A stretch of 39,688 nucleotides of DNA from Rhodocyclales bacterium (GTDB lineage: Bacteria > Pseudomonadota > Gammaproteobacteria > Burkholderiales > Rhodocyclaceae): positions 1 to 39,688 of the forward strand of contig JACRPB010000190.1 in assembly GCA_016214175.1 (NCBI GenBank). Reading direction: 5' to 3'. Positions 1-8,133 of this stretch are shown here, one piece after another. A program made the position numbers and the translations under genes. The notes under the pieces were generated by a model. It had not been told where the DNA came from. It made no database searches and saw only the letters and a list, made by a program, of their open reading frames with translations. Numbering within the stretch: the stretch's first letter is position 1; the number at the start of each line of letters is the position of its first letter.

Positions 1-175
1 GCGCCATGGCGCGTGCCGCGGCGAGCGCCATGCCGGGCACCACGCCCGCAGCCGCGGCAAGGTCGTCGCAGGCGACGATGCGGACCGCCGCCGTTGCGGC
101 GCTAGGCCCAGGCAGGCCGGAATGCGCTTCGAGCGGCAACTGGGGCAGGTCGAGCGCCAGCCAGAGCGGGGTCAT
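1..175 (-). CDS. imuB: ImuB, Y-family polymerase-like translesion synthesis protein (N-terminal fragment)
   Basis: Only the first 58 codons lie in the window; the gene continues past the left edge. The minus strand from an ATG at 173-175 reads MTPLWLALDLPQLPLEAHSG and then a stretch ending CDDLAAAAGVVPGMALAAARAM. This matches the opening of ImuB/DinB-like Y-family proteins (LWLALxxPQLPLE, then a GVxxGMxLAxARA helix). ImuB lacks polymerase activity in characterised systems and bridges ImuA and DnaE2 to the beta clamp during SOS mutagenesis. The start overlaps the 3' end of imuA by 74 nt in another frame, which indicates tight coupling. The ORF track omits it because it is short and open. A dnaE2 gene would be expected just beyond the edge (inference). 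Confidence 0.75.
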   Translation of the reverse strand, partial: MTPLWLALDLPQLPLEAHSGLPGPSAATAAVRIVACDDLAAAAGVVPGMALAAARAMA

Positions 176-806
176 GATGATGCGCCGGGCGCGGCAGTTC
201 GAGGCGGAGGGGCGCGGCGAGCGGCGGCCCGCGCCGCTTGAGAATGGATACGGCCAACTGGCCGGCGGGGCCGGCGGCAAGCGCGAGGCGCAGCGGTGCG
301 ACCGAGGCCTCGGCCGCCGCCGCAGCGGGACGGAACAGGAAGGCCGTGGCGCCGCCGGCCGCCGCCGCAACCTGCAAGCGCCGCACGGCGCGGGCGTCGG
401 CGCGCGCCGTCCAGCACAGCACGGCATCGGGCGCGCCGCTCGCCAGCGCCTGCTCGGCGGCCCAGAGGGCGTCGCGCTCGGCCGCCGGCGACACCACCAC
501 CAGCCGCGCCAGATCCACGCCCGCCGCCGCCCAGGCCGGCGCGTGCAGCGCATAGGGCGCGCCGATCAGCAGCGACCAGCCGCCTTCGGCGCGGATATTG
601 CGCAGCGCCGGCATCAACAGGCTCATCTCGCCGCGGCCGGCGCCATCGACCAGAAGTTCGGACAACGCGCCGCGCGGCCAGCCGCCGCCGGGCAGTTCGG
701 CGTCGAGCGCGGCGTGTCCCGTCGCCAGCGCCGGCAGCGGCGCGCGCGCCAGGCGGTCGCCGCGCCAGACGTCGGGCCGCGCCAGGACGGCGTCGAGCGC
801 CCCCAT
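102..806 (-). CDS. imuA: ImuA, SOS translesion synthesis accessory protein
   Basis: The 234-aa product carries the RecA/SulA-like signature of ImuA: an N-terminal ALDAELPGGGWPRGALSELL segment around residues 32-52, followed by an ALRNIRAEGGWSLLIGAPYA core. The ATP-binding loop is degenerate compared with RecA, as is usual for this family. In characterised lexA-imuA-imuB-dnaE2 cassettes ImuA acts with ImuB and DnaE2 in error-prone bypass of DNA lesions. The ATG shares one base with the lexA stop codon (TAATG), and the 3' end overlaps imuB, so the three genes form one SOS-controlled operon. The tail after about residue 190 is Ala/Pro/Arg-rich and poorly conserved. The family assignment rests on motif recognition and neighbours. 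Confidence 0.85.
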   Translation of the reverse strand: MGALDAVLARPDVWRGDRLARAPLPALATGHAALDAELPGGGWPRGALSELLVDGAGRGEMSLLMPALRNIRAEGGWSLLIGAPYALHAPAWAAAGVDLARLVVVSPAAERDALWAAEQALASGAPDAVLCWTARADARAVRRLQVAAAAGGATAFLFRPAAAAAEASVAPLRLALAAGPAGQLAVSILKRRGPPLAAPLRLELPRPAHHHDPALAGARPAPVAARSAFRPAWA

Positions 807-1402
807 TACAGCGCGCTCCCGTTGCGAATCAGGCCGACGGCCAGGCCTTCGATGGCGAGCGGGCCGTCGACGACGATGGGCGCGTAGTCGGGATTCTCGG
901 CCACCAGTTCGATGCGGGAGCCGCGGCGGCGCAGGCGCTTGACGGTGACCTCGTCGCCCAGGCGCGCGACGACGATCTGGCCGTTTCTCGCCTCAGCGGT
1001 TTTATGCACGGCCAGCAGGTCGCCGTCGAGGATGCCGGCACCGGTCATGCTGTTGCCGCGCACTTGCAGCAGGTAGTCGGCGCGCGGCGAAAAGAGCTGG
1101 GGCGCGAGCTGGATGCGGCCGAGCTGGTTTTCGACGGCCAGGAGCGGACTGCCCGCCGCCACCGAGCCGATCAGCGGCAGGCCGAGCTGTTCGACCAGGC
1201 GGATGCCGCGCGCCGAGCGCGGATCGAGCACGATGACGCCCTTCTTCGCCAGCGCTTTCAGGTGCTGCTCGGCGGCATTGGGCGAGGCGAAGTCGAAGGC
1301 GCCGGCGATCTCGGCCCGCGTCGGCGGCGCACCGAGGATTTCCAGCGTGTTGCGGATGAAATCGAGAATTTCCCGCTGGCGCGGGGTGAGGTCGTCGGCC
1401 AT
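806..1402 (-). CDS. lexA: LexA SOS-response repressor
   Basis: This 198-aa protein has the complete LexA layout. An N-terminal winged helix ([14 protein letters not shown], then [13 protein letters not shown]) is followed by the autocleavage site Ala83-Gly84 in SVAAGSP. The catalytic Ser118 lies in RGNSMTG and the catalytic Lys155 in EVTVKRL. It represses SOS genes and cleaves itself when stimulated by RecA filaments. The ATG is preceded by AAGGAG at proper spacing, and a strong LexA operator lies 18 bp upstream, so the gene is autoregulated. It heads the imuA-imuB operon. Whether this is the only LexA of the genome or a cassette-specific LexA2 cannot be told from the window. Confidence 0.97.
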   Translation of the reverse strand: MADDLTPRQREILDFIRNTLEILGAPPTRAEIAGAFDFASPNAAEQHLKALAKKGVIVLDPRSARGIRLVEQLGLPLIGSVAAGSPLLAVENQLGRIQLAPQLFSPRADYLLQVRGNSMTGAGILDGDLLAVHKTAEARNGQIVVARLGDEVTVKRLRRRGSRIELVAENPDYAPIVVDGPLAIEGLAVGLIRNGSAL

Positions 1403-1419
1403 GGCTTGCTCCTTTGCGA

Positions 1420-1439
1420 TACTGTATGTTTATACAGTA
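1420..1439. promoter_or_regulatory. LexA operator (SOS box) for lexA-imuA-imuB
   Basis: The 16-bp core CTGTATGTTTATACAG fits the classical CTGT-N8-ACAG palindrome and is flanked by TA on both sides, close to the Escherichia coli consensus. It sits 18 bp before the lexA start on the minus strand, where it would overlap the promoter. The use of the E. coli-type box agrees with a beta- or gammaproteobacterial LexA. Confidence 0.93.
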
Positions 1440-1457
1440 TCGGCAAAAAAGCAAGTC

Positions 1458-1784
1458 CTAAAGCGGCGGCAGGCCGTGGCGGCGGCGCGCGTCCTGGCAG
1501 GCCTCGTCGGCGCTGCCGAAGGCGGCGAGCGGGGCGAAATCGCGGCAGGCGCTGGGACGGAATTCGTAGATGACGCAGGACACCCGGCTGCCGACTTCGC
1601 CGCTCAGGGCCGCACAGCGCGGCGGCTGGCGCTCGGTGCCGCGCATGCAGGCCATGACGGCGGTGATGCGCTCGACGAGGCTGGCCGGCACCCGGCCGCC
1701 GGGCACGTCGTCGATTTCATCGCAAGGGAAGGAAACGCGGTAAGTCGCACAGCAGGCGCCGCAGGACAGGCAGGCGCTATCCAC
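1458..1784 (-). CDS. YkgJ-family cysteine-cluster protein
   Basis: The product of about 108 aa opens with VDSACLSCGACCATYRVSF, the CxxCxxCC cluster of the YkgJ/UPF0153 (putative zinc- or iron-chelating) family. It continues with CMRG and CAALSGEVGSRVSCVIYEFRPSACRDF, the other conserved cysteines of that family. Its biochemical role is not established; metal binding is inferred from the cysteines. The track shows it only as the tail of a longer spurious ORF (1458-2312). I chose the GTG at 1782-1784 because it lies directly before the conserved cluster and 8 bp after the pit stop codon. No clear ribosome binding site is visible, so the start is uncertain. It is probably the last gene of the pit transcript. 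Confidence 0.8.
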   Translation of the reverse strand: MDSACLSCGACCATYRVSFPCDEIDDVPGGRVPASLVERITAVMACMRGTERQPPRCAALSGEVGSRVSCVIYEFRPSACRDFAPLAAFGSADEACQDARRRHGLPPL

Positions 1785-1792
1785 GGCAACGC

Positions 1793-2800
1793 TCAGAGAA
1801 TCATGCGGCCGATGCCCCAGGCGATGGCGGCCATGAGGGCGCTCGCCGGGATGGTCAGCACCCAGGCCCAGACGATGCCGCCGGCAACGTTCCAGCGCAC
1901 GTTGCGCGGTCCGTTGGTGGAGCCGACACCGACGATGGCGCCGGTGATGGTATGCGTCGTCGATACCGGAATGCCGAGGCCGGTCGCCAGGAAGAGCGTG
2001 ATCGCGCCGCCGGTTTCGGCACAGAAGCCGCCGACCGGCTTGAGCTTGGTGATGCGCTGGCCCATGGTCTTGACGATGCGCCAGCCGCCGAACATCGTGC
2101 CCAGGCCCATCGCCGCGTAGCAGGCGACGATGACCCAGGTCGGCACGGACTCCCCCGCCTTGGCGGTGCCTGCCGCCAGCAGCAGCATCCAGATGATGCC
2201 GATGGTCTTCTGGGCGTCGTTGCCGCCGTGGCCCAGACTGTAGAGCGAAGCCGACACCAGTTGCAGGCGGCGGAAATGCTTGTCGACGCGGCGCGGCGTC
2301 GTGCGGTTGCACAACCAGGACACCGCCACCATCATCAGTGCGCCGAGCACCAGTCCCAGCAGCGGGGCAACGAAAATGAACAATACGGTCTTGCCGATGC
2401 CGGCCCAGATCAGCGAGCTCGGTCCGGACTTGGCCAGCGCCGCGCCGACGAGGCCGCCGATCAGCGCATGCGAGGAACTCGACGGGATGCCGTAATACCA
2501 GGTGACGATGTTCCAGATGATGGCGCCGATCAGCGCGCCGAAGACGACGTAGTGGTCGACGATGGACGGATCGATGGTGCCCTTGCCGATGGTCGTCGCC
2601 ACCTTGAGCTGAAAGACGAAGACGGCGACGACGTTGAAGAACGCCGCCCAGACAACCGCCTGCTGCGGCTTGAGAACGCCGGTGGAAACGATGGTGGCGA
2701 TGGAATTCGCCGCATCGTGGAAACCGTTCATGAAGTCGAAGGCCAGCGCCAAGGCGACCAGCACCACAATCACGGTCAGACTGATTTCTACTCCCTGCAT
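1793..2800 (-). CDS. pit: Low-affinity inorganic phosphate transporter, PiT family
   Basis: This 335-aa membrane protein begins with a hydrophobic helix and the PiT signature ALAFDFMNGFHDAANSIATIVSTGVL, with a second family motif (GHGGNDAQKTIGIIW) in the middle and the duplicated GxxxSTTHTITGAIVG segment near the C terminus. These two inverted repeats form the substrate path in PiT proteins, which move metal-phosphate or phosphate by proton or sodium symport across the inner membrane. At 335 aa it is of the short bacterial type rather than the roughly 500-aa E. coli PitA type. The gene starts 18 bp after the DUF47 gene, a pairing common in bacteria. GGAG lies about 9 nt before the ATG. Confidence 0.95.
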   Translation of the reverse strand: MQGVEISLTVIVVLVALALAFDFMNGFHDAANSIATIVSTGVLKPQQAVVWAAFFNVVAVFVFQLKVATTIGKGTIDPSIVDHYVVFGALIGAIIWNIVTWYYGIPSSSSHALIGGLVGAALAKSGPSSLIWAGIGKTVLFIFVAPLLGLVLGALMMVAVSWLCNRTTPRRVDKHFRRLQLVSASLYSLGHGGNDAQKTIGIIWMLLLAAGTAKAGESVPTWVIVACYAAMGLGTMFGGWRIVKTMGQRITKLKPVGGFCAETGGAITLFLATGLGIPVSTTHTITGAIVGVGSTNGPRNVRWNVAGGIVWAWVLTIPASALMAAIAWGIGRMIL

Positions 2801-2818
2801 TTTTGCGGTCTCCGCCGC

Positions 2819-3457
2819 TCAGGAATTCTCGAGAATTATGCCTTCAATGATGTTCGCCACATCCTCGCAGCGGTCGGTGACGGTTTCCAGCAGCTCGTAG
2901 ATGCCCTTCTGCTTGATGAGTTCGCGCACGTCGGTTTCCTCGCGGAACAGCTTGATGATGCCGGTGCGCATGACGCGGTCGGCGTCGGATTCGAGCTGGT
3001 CGATCTCCTGGCACATTTTGAGGATGGCCGGGGCATTGTCCATGTTCGACAGCAGCGACACCGCCGAGCGCACGCGCTCGCAGCAGGAAACGCTGATGTC
3101 GGCAAGCTGGCGCGACTCCTGCGTCAGCTTGCGCACGTCGTAGAGGTGCATCGATTCGGCGACGTCCTGGATCAGGTCGAGGATGTCGTCGAGCTTGGAA
3201 ATCAGTTGGTGGATCTCGTCGCGGTCGAGCGGCGTATTGAACGTGGTATGCAGCAGGGCGACGGTGTCGTGGGTGATCTTGTCGGCCTTCTTTTCTATTT
3301 CGTCGATGACCTGGGCATGGCCGGCGAGGCCGTCGGCGCCATCGCCCAGATCGGCGACCAGGATTGCCAACCGATTCGCGCCCTGGACGACCAATTCCGC
3401 ATGCGCATTGAAAAGATCGAAAAACTTGACCTCCTGGGGCATCAGCTTTGAGAACAT
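2819..3457 (-). CDS. DUF47 family (PhoU-like) Pit accessory protein
   Basis: The 212-aa protein is predicted to be all-helical and starts MFSKLMPQEVKFFDLFNAHA, typical of the TIGR00153/DUF47 family. Conserved acidic stretches such as ADKITHDTVALLHTTFNTPLDRDEIHQL and EIDQLESDADRVMRTGI are the metal-binding helices of the PhoU-like fold. Members are encoded next to pit genes and are thought to modulate low-affinity phosphate transport from the cytoplasmic side. It lies immediately upstream of pit on the same strand, so it is probably the first gene of the operon. No Pho box was recognised upstream. Confidence 0.92.
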   Translation of the reverse strand: MFSKLMPQEVKFFDLFNAHAELVVQGANRLAILVADLGDGADGLAGHAQVIDEIEKKADKITHDTVALLHTTFNTPLDRDEIHQLISKLDDILDLIQDVAESMHLYDVRKLTQESRQLADISVSCCERVRSAVSLLSNMDNAPAILKMCQEIDQLESDADRVMRTGIIKLFREETDVRELIKQKGIYELLETVTDRCEDVANIIEGIILENS

Positions 3458-3527
3458 TTGAATAGCGTCGGGTAACGGGGCTGCGCGAGTCTACCAGTTT
3501 CTGAACTTTCCGCCCCTATTGCGAAGC

Positions 3528-3536
3528 TGGTAATAT
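3528..3536 (+). promoter_or_regulatory. Candidate extended -10 promoter for the DUF2863 gene
   Basis: The string TGGTAATAT gives an extended -10 element (TG-N-TAATAT) about 50 bp before the ATG at 3587. No matching -35 was seen, which is tolerated with an extended -10. Prediction by eye only. Confidence 0.4.
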
Positions 3537-3586
3537 CGTCCCCCCGCAATTCTGTTGCGGTTCTGCCATATCCGGGATGCCCCACC

Positions 3587-4771
3587 ATGAAACGCCCGCG
3601 CTTCACCCGCCGCTCCAAGCAAAGCCCCGACACTGAACACCTGATCCGGCTGGCCATGAACCTGTCCCAGTCCTCCAGCCGCATCGAGGACAATTTCTGG
3701 GAAATGCAGTTGGCCGCGCTGATCGACCGCGTGCTGGCGGCCGGCGACGAGGCGACGCTGAACGGCGCCCTCGACCACCTGTACGGCGTCGGCGGCCGCG
3801 CCTACGACGAACTCGCCGACCTGATCGAATCCTGCTGCGAAAGCCGCGCCACGGACAACGCGGAAGGCGTCGCCAAACAGCACGACGTTCTGCTCATCGC
3901 CGCGCCGGTCCTCGCCTGGTCGCGCTTCACGATTCCCTCGGGACCGATCGGCGCCACCGAACTTGGCAACGCCCGCGTCCATTTGCAGGCGCACGTCCTG
4001 GCCAAGAATGCGCGCCTGGCGCTCGCCAACTACTTTTTCAGCCCCGACCAGTTGCCGCAGAGCTACGCCGAAACCGCGGCCCTGACCGAGAAACTGGCCA
4101 AGGCGGCGCTGCACGACCGCGATGTCAAGATCGATCCGGCGCAGATGGCCGAGACCGTCAATTTCCTCTCCGATACGCGCTACCTGATCGGCGCCGTCGC
4201 CACGGTCCGCGGCGCGCCGCTGTTCCGCTGGCAGGAGGAAGACGGCTCGCGCGCCGAGGCGACCAAGCAATGGCGCCTCCAGGGCGGCGATGCGCTGCGG
4301 CCGCTGCTGCCGGCCTGCGCCACCGAACTGTTGCTGCCGCAGCCCTATCATGCGGCGGCGCGCGAAGCCGATCGCGCCTCGCGGCCCTATTCGCTGCGCG
4401 CCGCCGTCGCTTTCCTGCAAACCACGCTCAACGTCGCCGCTACCGATCTGCGCGCCGTCGTCGCCCCGTTCTACGACCGCCAGATCGAGGAGTACCGGAT
4501 CGGCTTCACCCTCGAACAGGCCAGCGACGTCATCCACGGCGTGGTCTGGCCCCTGCTCGAAAACGAAGACGAAGCCGCGGAGACGCCGGCGCAGATCGAA
4601 CTGGTGCTGCGCGAGGCCGGCATGAAGACGGTGGTCGCGCTCGACGAGCGCTTTCCGCTCGAATACTGCGACGATTGCGGCGCGCCGCTCTATCCGAATC
4701 CCGAAGGCGAACCCGTGCATGCCGAACTGCCCGAAGAGCAGGCCGAATCGGCACCGCGGCATTTGCACTGA
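3587..4771 (+). CDS. DUF2863 family conserved protein
   Basis: The 394-aa product is a soluble protein without a signal peptide that I recognise as the betaproteobacterial DUF2863 family (MKRPRFTRRSKQSPDTEHLIRLAMNLSQSSSRIEDNFWE at the start). The body is helical and acidic, and the C terminus holds YCDDCGAPLYPNPEGE, a single CxxC knuckle resembling half a zinc ribbon. The function is unknown. It is divergent from the DUF47-pit operon and convergent with the lipoprotein gene downstream. Its restriction to Betaproteobacteria, from memory of the family, is one of the better taxonomic hints in the window. Confidence 0.75.
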   Translation: MKRPRFTRRSKQSPDTEHLIRLAMNLSQSSSRIEDNFWEMQLAALIDRVLAAGDEATLNGALDHLYGVGGRAYDELADLIESCCESRATDNAEGVAKQHDVLLIAAPVLAWSRFTIPSGPIGATELGNARVHLQAHVLAKNARLALANYFFSPDQLPQSYAETAALTEKLAKAALHDRDVKIDPAQMAETVNFLSDTRYLIGAVATVRGAPLFRWQEEDGSRAEATKQWRLQGGDALRPLLPACATELLLPQPYHAAAREADRASRPYSLRAAVAFLQTTLNVAATDLRAVVAPFYDRQIEEYRIGFTLEQASDVIHGVVWPLLENEDEAAETPAQIELVLREAGMKTVVALDERFPLEYCDDCGAPLYPNPEGEPVHAELPEEQAESAPRHLH

Positions 4772-4799
4772 ACGCCGCGCAAGCTCCGCGCAACCGCGG

Positions 4800-5204
4800 C
4801 TAGCTGCCGTCGGCGATCAACTGGAACACGGCGCCGCCCGGCGTGCGGCATTCGCCCAGCGCGCGCCGCGACTCGAACAGGAACTCGCAGCCCAGGCGCC
4901 GTCCGTCGCCCGCCTTCAATTGCGCGCGCGCCGAGTTCGATGAGAAGGTCGTCACCGTATCGCGCGGGAAGGGGCGCCGTCCCGCCGGAGTCTGCGAGAC
5001 GGCAGCCCCGCTGGCGACGATGTAGAAGCCCGAGAACACCTGGCCGTCGATGATCACCTCGACGCGCTGGCCGTCGGGAAACAGGGTGCCGCGATAGACC
5101 TTGGACGCGGCATCGACAAGCTGGAAGGGCACCGGCTGCGGCGCCGCGCATCCGCCCGCCAGGAGCAAGAGGCTCAGGCCCAACCGTGCGAGAGATTTTT
5201 CCAT
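4800..5204 (-). CDS. Small predicted lipoprotein of unknown function
   Basis: This 134-aa protein begins with a lipoprotein signal peptide: MEKSLARLGLSLLLLAGGC, with the lipobox LAGGC giving Cys19 as the acylated residue. The mature part of about 115 aa (FQLVDAASKVYRGTLFPDGQRVEVIIDGQVFSGFYIVASG) looks beta-rich, and its two other cysteines (CEF and GECRTPGG) could pair. Export to the periplasm and lipid anchoring are supported by sequence; no function is recognised. It follows dadA on the same strand after a 63-bp gap and might share its transcript. Confidence 0.75.
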   Translation of the reverse strand: MEKSLARLGLSLLLLAGGCAAPQPVPFQLVDAASKVYRGTLFPDGQRVEVIIDGQVFSGFYIVASGAAVSQTPAGRRPFPRDTVTTFSSNSARAQLKAGDGRRLGCEFLFESRRALGECRTPGGAVFQLIADGS

Positions 5205-5267
5205 TCGGTCAACGCCGCGATGCGATTCCGGAAGTCCCAGTATAGGCCCGCCGGCATCGCCACCGGA

Positions 5268-6512
5268 TCACGGCAGGTACGGCGCCGGATCGACGTCCGC
5301 CTTGCGGCCGGCGACGAGGTCGGCCAGCAACTTGCCCGAACCGCAGGCCATGGTCCAGCCGAGGGTACCGTGGCCGGTATTGACGAACAGCCTGGCCAGC
5401 CGGGTGCGGCCGATGAGGGGCACGTTACCGGGCGTGGCCGGGCGCAGGCCCGCCCAGTATTCGACCTCGCCGCTGCGCGCCGCTTGCGGGAATATCGCGG
5501 CGACGCGGCGCAGGATCGCGGCGCAGCGCGTCGCGTTCACCGTCGTGTCGTAACCGGCGAATTCCGCCGTCCCCGCCACGCGCAAGCGTTGACCCAGGCG
5601 CGAAAAGACGATCTTGTGGCCGTCGTCGGTCAGACTGACGCTCGGCGCGACGCAAGCGTCGGCCAGCGCGACGGTCGCCGAATAGCCCTTGGCCGGATAG
5701 ACGGGCAGCCGGATGCCGGCGGATCGCAACAGCAGCGGCGAGTAGCTGCCGAGCGCGACGACGTAGGCATCGGCTGAGAGGAGCGACCCGTCGGCGAGCC
5801 GCACGCCTTCGACCTCACCGCCGCTCGCCTGCAACGACTCAACCGGACAGCCGAAGCGGAAGCTGACGCCGCGCGCCGCGCAGGCCTGCGCCAGAACCTG
5901 GGTAAACTTGCGCGCATCGCCGGATTCGTCCGCCGCCGTGTAGGTACCGCCGACGATGGGGACGGTGGAGTCGCGCAAAGCCGGCTCGATCGCCAGGCAC
6001 TCGGCCGCGGTCTGCGGCACGCGCTCGCAGCCGAACTCGCGCATCAGCGCCGCTTGCGGCAGCGCATGTTCGAACTCGCGCGCGTCGGTGTAGAAATGGA
6101 GAATGCCGCGGCTCAGATGGTCGTAGGCGAGACCGAGCTCGCCGCGCAAGGCCTGCAAGCGCTCGCGGCTGTAGAGCGCGAGGCGCAGAATGGCGACGAT
6201 ATTCGCGCGCGTGCGCGACGACCGGCACTCGGCGAGGAAACGCAGGCCCCACGCCCATTGCGCGGGATCGGCGCGCAGGCGCCAGAGCAGCGGCGAGTCT
6301 TCGCGCCCGAGCCATTTCAGCGCCTGCCACGGCGCGCCGGGGTTGGCCCAGGGTTCGGCATGGCTGGTGGAGATCTGGCCGCCGTTGGCGAAACTGGTCT
6401 CGCGTGCCGCCTCGGGCTGGCGATCGACGACCGTGACCTCGTGGCCGTCCGCGCTCAAGTACCAGGCGGAAGCGACGCCGAGCAAGCCGGCACCGAGAAC
6501 GACGATACGCAT
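5268..6512 (-). CDS. dadA: D-amino acid dehydrogenase, small-subunit type (FAD-dependent)
   Basis: The protein carries the N-terminal dinucleotide-binding motif VVLGAGLLGVASAWYL (GxGxxG, residues 7-12) and the DAO-family C-terminal block WAGLRPATPGNVPLIGRT...FVNTGHGTLGWTMACGSG, which is diagnostic for DadA. It oxidises D-amino acids such as D-alanine to 2-oxo acids at the inner membrane, passing electrons to the respiratory chain. The track ORF extends to 6707, but the 65-residue extension has no homology character; the ATG at 6510-6512 places the FAD motif at the normal position and gives 414 aa, close to the family length. No alanine racemase gene is nearby. The gene is divergent from msrB across 64 bp. 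Confidence 0.93.
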   Translation of the reverse strand: MRIVVLGAGLLGVASAWYLSADGHEVTVVDRQPEAARETSFANGGQISTSHAEPWANPGAPWQALKWLGREDSPLLWRLRADPAQWAWGLRFLAECRSSRTRANIVAILRLALYSRERLQALRGELGLAYDHLSRGILHFYTDAREFEHALPQAALMREFGCERVPQTAAECLAIEPALRDSTVPIVGGTYTAADESGDARKFTQVLAQACAARGVSFRFGCPVESLQASGGEVEGVRLADGSLLSADAYVVALGSYSPLLLRSAGIRLPVYPAKGYSATVALADACVAPSVSLTDDGHKIVFSRLGQRLRVAGTAEFAGYDTTVNATRCAAILRRVAAIFPQAARSGEVEYWAGLRPATPGNVPLIGRTRLARLFVNTGHGTLGWTMACGSGKLLADLVAGRKADVDPAPYLP

Positions 6513-6576
6513 TAGCGGAACTTGCCGCTGGCAGAATGAATCGGAGAACGCATGACCACGATTATACGGAGCCGCC

Positions 6577-6969
6577 ATGCCCAAGATCGATAAAGGCGCT
6601 GCCGACTGGCGCGCGCAACTCACCCCGGAGCAATACCGCGTCACGCGCGAAAAGGGCACGGAGCGCGCTTTCAGCGGCCAATACTGGAACTGCAGCGACG
6701 ACGGCATCTACCGTTGCATCTGCTGCGGCGCCGCCTTGTTCGACGCGGCGGCCAAGTTCGATGCCGGCTGCGGCTGGCCCAGCTTCACGGCGCCGCTGGC
6801 CGGCGACAGCGTCGCGGAGGCGGAAGACCGCAGCCACGGCATGCGCCGCACCGAAGTCGTCTGCCGCGCTTGCGGCGCCCATCTCGGCCACGTGTTTCCC
6901 GACGGCCCCGCGCCGACCGGGCTGCGCTATTGCATGAACTCGGCTGCGCTGAGCCTGGAGAAGAAGTAG
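6577..6969 (+). CDS. msrB: Peptide-methionine (R)-S-oxide reductase MsrB
   Basis: This 130-aa enzyme shows every MsrB landmark: zinc ligands Cys47/Cys50 (CICC) and Cys96/Cys99 (CRAC), the CGWPSF loop around residue 65-70, HLGHVFPDG, and the catalytic Cys119 in RYCMNSAAL. It reduces methionine-R-sulfoxide in oxidised proteins, using thioredoxin. There is no signal peptide, so it is cytosolic. GGAG lies 6 nt before the ATG. The usual family sequence is RxCxNS with Ile/Val; Met at that position is a conservative change. Confidence 0.97.
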   Translation: MPKIDKGAADWRAQLTPEQYRVTREKGTERAFSGQYWNCSDDGIYRCICCGAALFDAAAKFDAGCGWPSFTAPLAGDSVAEAEDRSHGMRRTEVVCRACGAHLGHVFPDGPAPTGLRYCMNSAALSLEKK

Positions 6970-7016
6970 CCGGCAGCCACCCGCCCCTAAGCCCGCGAGC
7001 GGGGACGGGGCACAGC

Positions 7017-7022
7017 TATAAT
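7017..7022 (+). promoter_or_regulatory. Perfect -10 hexamer just upstream of yciB
   Basis: TATAAT occurs 8 bp before the yciB ATG. If used, transcription would start at or within 2-3 nt of the start codon, giving a leaderless or nearly leaderless mRNA. No -35 match was found 17 bp upstream, so the element may be fortuitous. Confidence 0.3.
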
Positions 7023-7030
7023 GGCTCCCC

Positions 7031-7555
7031 ATGAAATTCCTTTTCGACCTGTTTCCGGTCATCCTTTTTTTCGCCGCCTTCAAGCTGGCCGACATCTACG
7101 TCGCCACGGCGACCGCGATCGTCGCCACCTTCTGCCAGATCGGCTGGGTCTGGTGGCGGCATCGCAAGGTCGACGCCATGCTCTGGGTCAGCCTCGGCCT
7201 CGTCGTCGTCTTCGGCGGCGCTACCCTGCTGCTGCGCGACGAGACTTTCATCAAGTGGAAGCCGACCGTGCTCTACTGGCTCTTCGCCACGACGCTGCTC
7301 GCCTCCGCCAGCATTTTCGACCGCAACCTGATCCGCAAGATGCTCGAAGCGCAGGTCGCGCTGCCCGAGCCGCTCTGGGGCCGCCTGAATCTGGCCTGGG
7401 CCTTGTTCTTCGCCCTGATGGGCGTCGCCAACCTGTTCATCGCCTTCAACTACCCGACCGAGATCTGGGTCAATTTCAAGCTCTTCGGCGGGGCCTTCAT
7501 CTTCGCCCAGGGACTGTGGCTGGCGAAATACGTCACGGCGGAGGAGAAATCCTGA
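7031..7555 (+). CDS. yciB: Inner-membrane-spanning protein YciB (intracellular septation protein A)
   Basis: The 174-aa product is almost entirely membrane helices, starting [27 protein letters not shown] and ending with the typical [16 protein letters not shown] segment; five or so helices are visible. It belongs to the YciB/IspZ family, implicated in envelope integrity, cell elongation and division in E. coli and in septation in Shigella. It is followed at once by yciI (TGATG, one shared base) and bolA, the usual yciB-yciI-bolA arrangement of Proteobacteria. The length fits the family. Confidence 0.95.
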   Translation: MKFLFDLFPVILFFAAFKLADIYVATATAIVATFCQIGWVWWRHRKVDAMLWVSLGLVVVFGGATLLLRDETFIKWKPTVLYWLFATTLLASASIFDRNLIRKMLEAQVALPEPLWGRLNLAWALFFALMGVANLFIAFNYPTEIWVNFKLFGGAFIFAQGLWLAKYVTAEEKS

Positions 7556-7857
7556 TGCTTTACGCCATCGTCGGCACGGACCGCCCGGACAGCCTTGCCC
7601 AGCGTCTGGCGGCGCGGCCCGCGCACCTTGCCCGCCTTGAAAAACTCCAGGCCGAAGGACGTCTGGTGCTGGCCGGCCCCTGCCCCGCCATCGACGCGCC
7701 CGATCCCGGCCCGGCCGGCTTTTCCGGCAGCCTGATCGTCGCCGAGTTCGAATCGCTGACGGCGGCCCAGGCCTGGGCCGCCGCCGATCCCTACGTCGCC
7801 GCCGGCGTTTATGCCGACGTCGCCGTCAAACCCTTCAAGCGCGTTTTCCCAAAATGA
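7555..7857 (+). CDS. yciI: YciI family protein
   Basis: The 100-aa product ([43 protein letters not shown]...) has the ferredoxin-like YciI fold signature, with the conserved His in RPAHLARL and Asp in ADPY as putative active-site residues. The exact reaction is unknown for most members. The ORF track merges it with a spurious upstream extension (7021-7857); the ATG at 7555 overlaps the yciB stop by one base and is the convincing start. The 3' end overlaps bolA by 4 nt (ATGA). Confidence 0.92.
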   Translation: MLYAIVGTDRPDSLAQRLAARPAHLARLEKLQAEGRLVLAGPCPAIDAPDPGPAGFSGSLIVAEFESLTAAQAWAAADPYVAAGVYADVAVKPFKRVFPK

Positions 7858-8120
7858 ATCCCCTGATCCCGATCATGCAAGAGCGCCTGGCGGTCCTCGA
7901 ACCGCTGCGCCTCGACATCCGCGACGACAGCGGCCAGCATGCCGGCCATGCCGGTGCGCGGGCCGGCGGCGGCCATTTCGATATGACGATCGTCTCGGCG
8001 CAATTCGCCGGCAAGCGCCTATTGGAGCGGCATCGTATGGTGTATGATGCTCTCGGCGCCTTGATGAAACAGGAAATCCACGCCCTCCGCATCAACGCCA
8101 AAACCCCCGACGAAAATTGA
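7854..8120 (+). CDS. BolA family protein
   Basis: This 88-aa protein matches the BolA/IbaG fold: an N-terminal helix ([20 protein letters not shown]), a glycine/histidine loop with [29 protein letters not shown], and the conserved RHR motif of the helix-turn-helix-like region. BolA proteins pair with monothiol glutaredoxins in iron-sulfur trafficking and affect cell shape and biofilm formation. The loop [17 protein letters not shown] contains several His residues that could provide the cluster ligand. It is translationally coupled to yciI. Confidence 0.9.
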   Translation: MNPLIPIMQERLAVLEPLRLDIRDDSGQHAGHAGARAGGGHFDMTIVSAQFAGKRLLERHRMVYDALGALMKQEIHALRINAKTPDEN

Positions 8121-8133
8121 CTGCCAAGGAACA

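Noticed and set aside
5268-6707. Full 479-aa start for the D-amino acid dehydrogenase
   Set aside because: The extra 65 residues precede the FAD motif without homology character and run into the msrB start region; the ATG at 6512 gives the normal family length.
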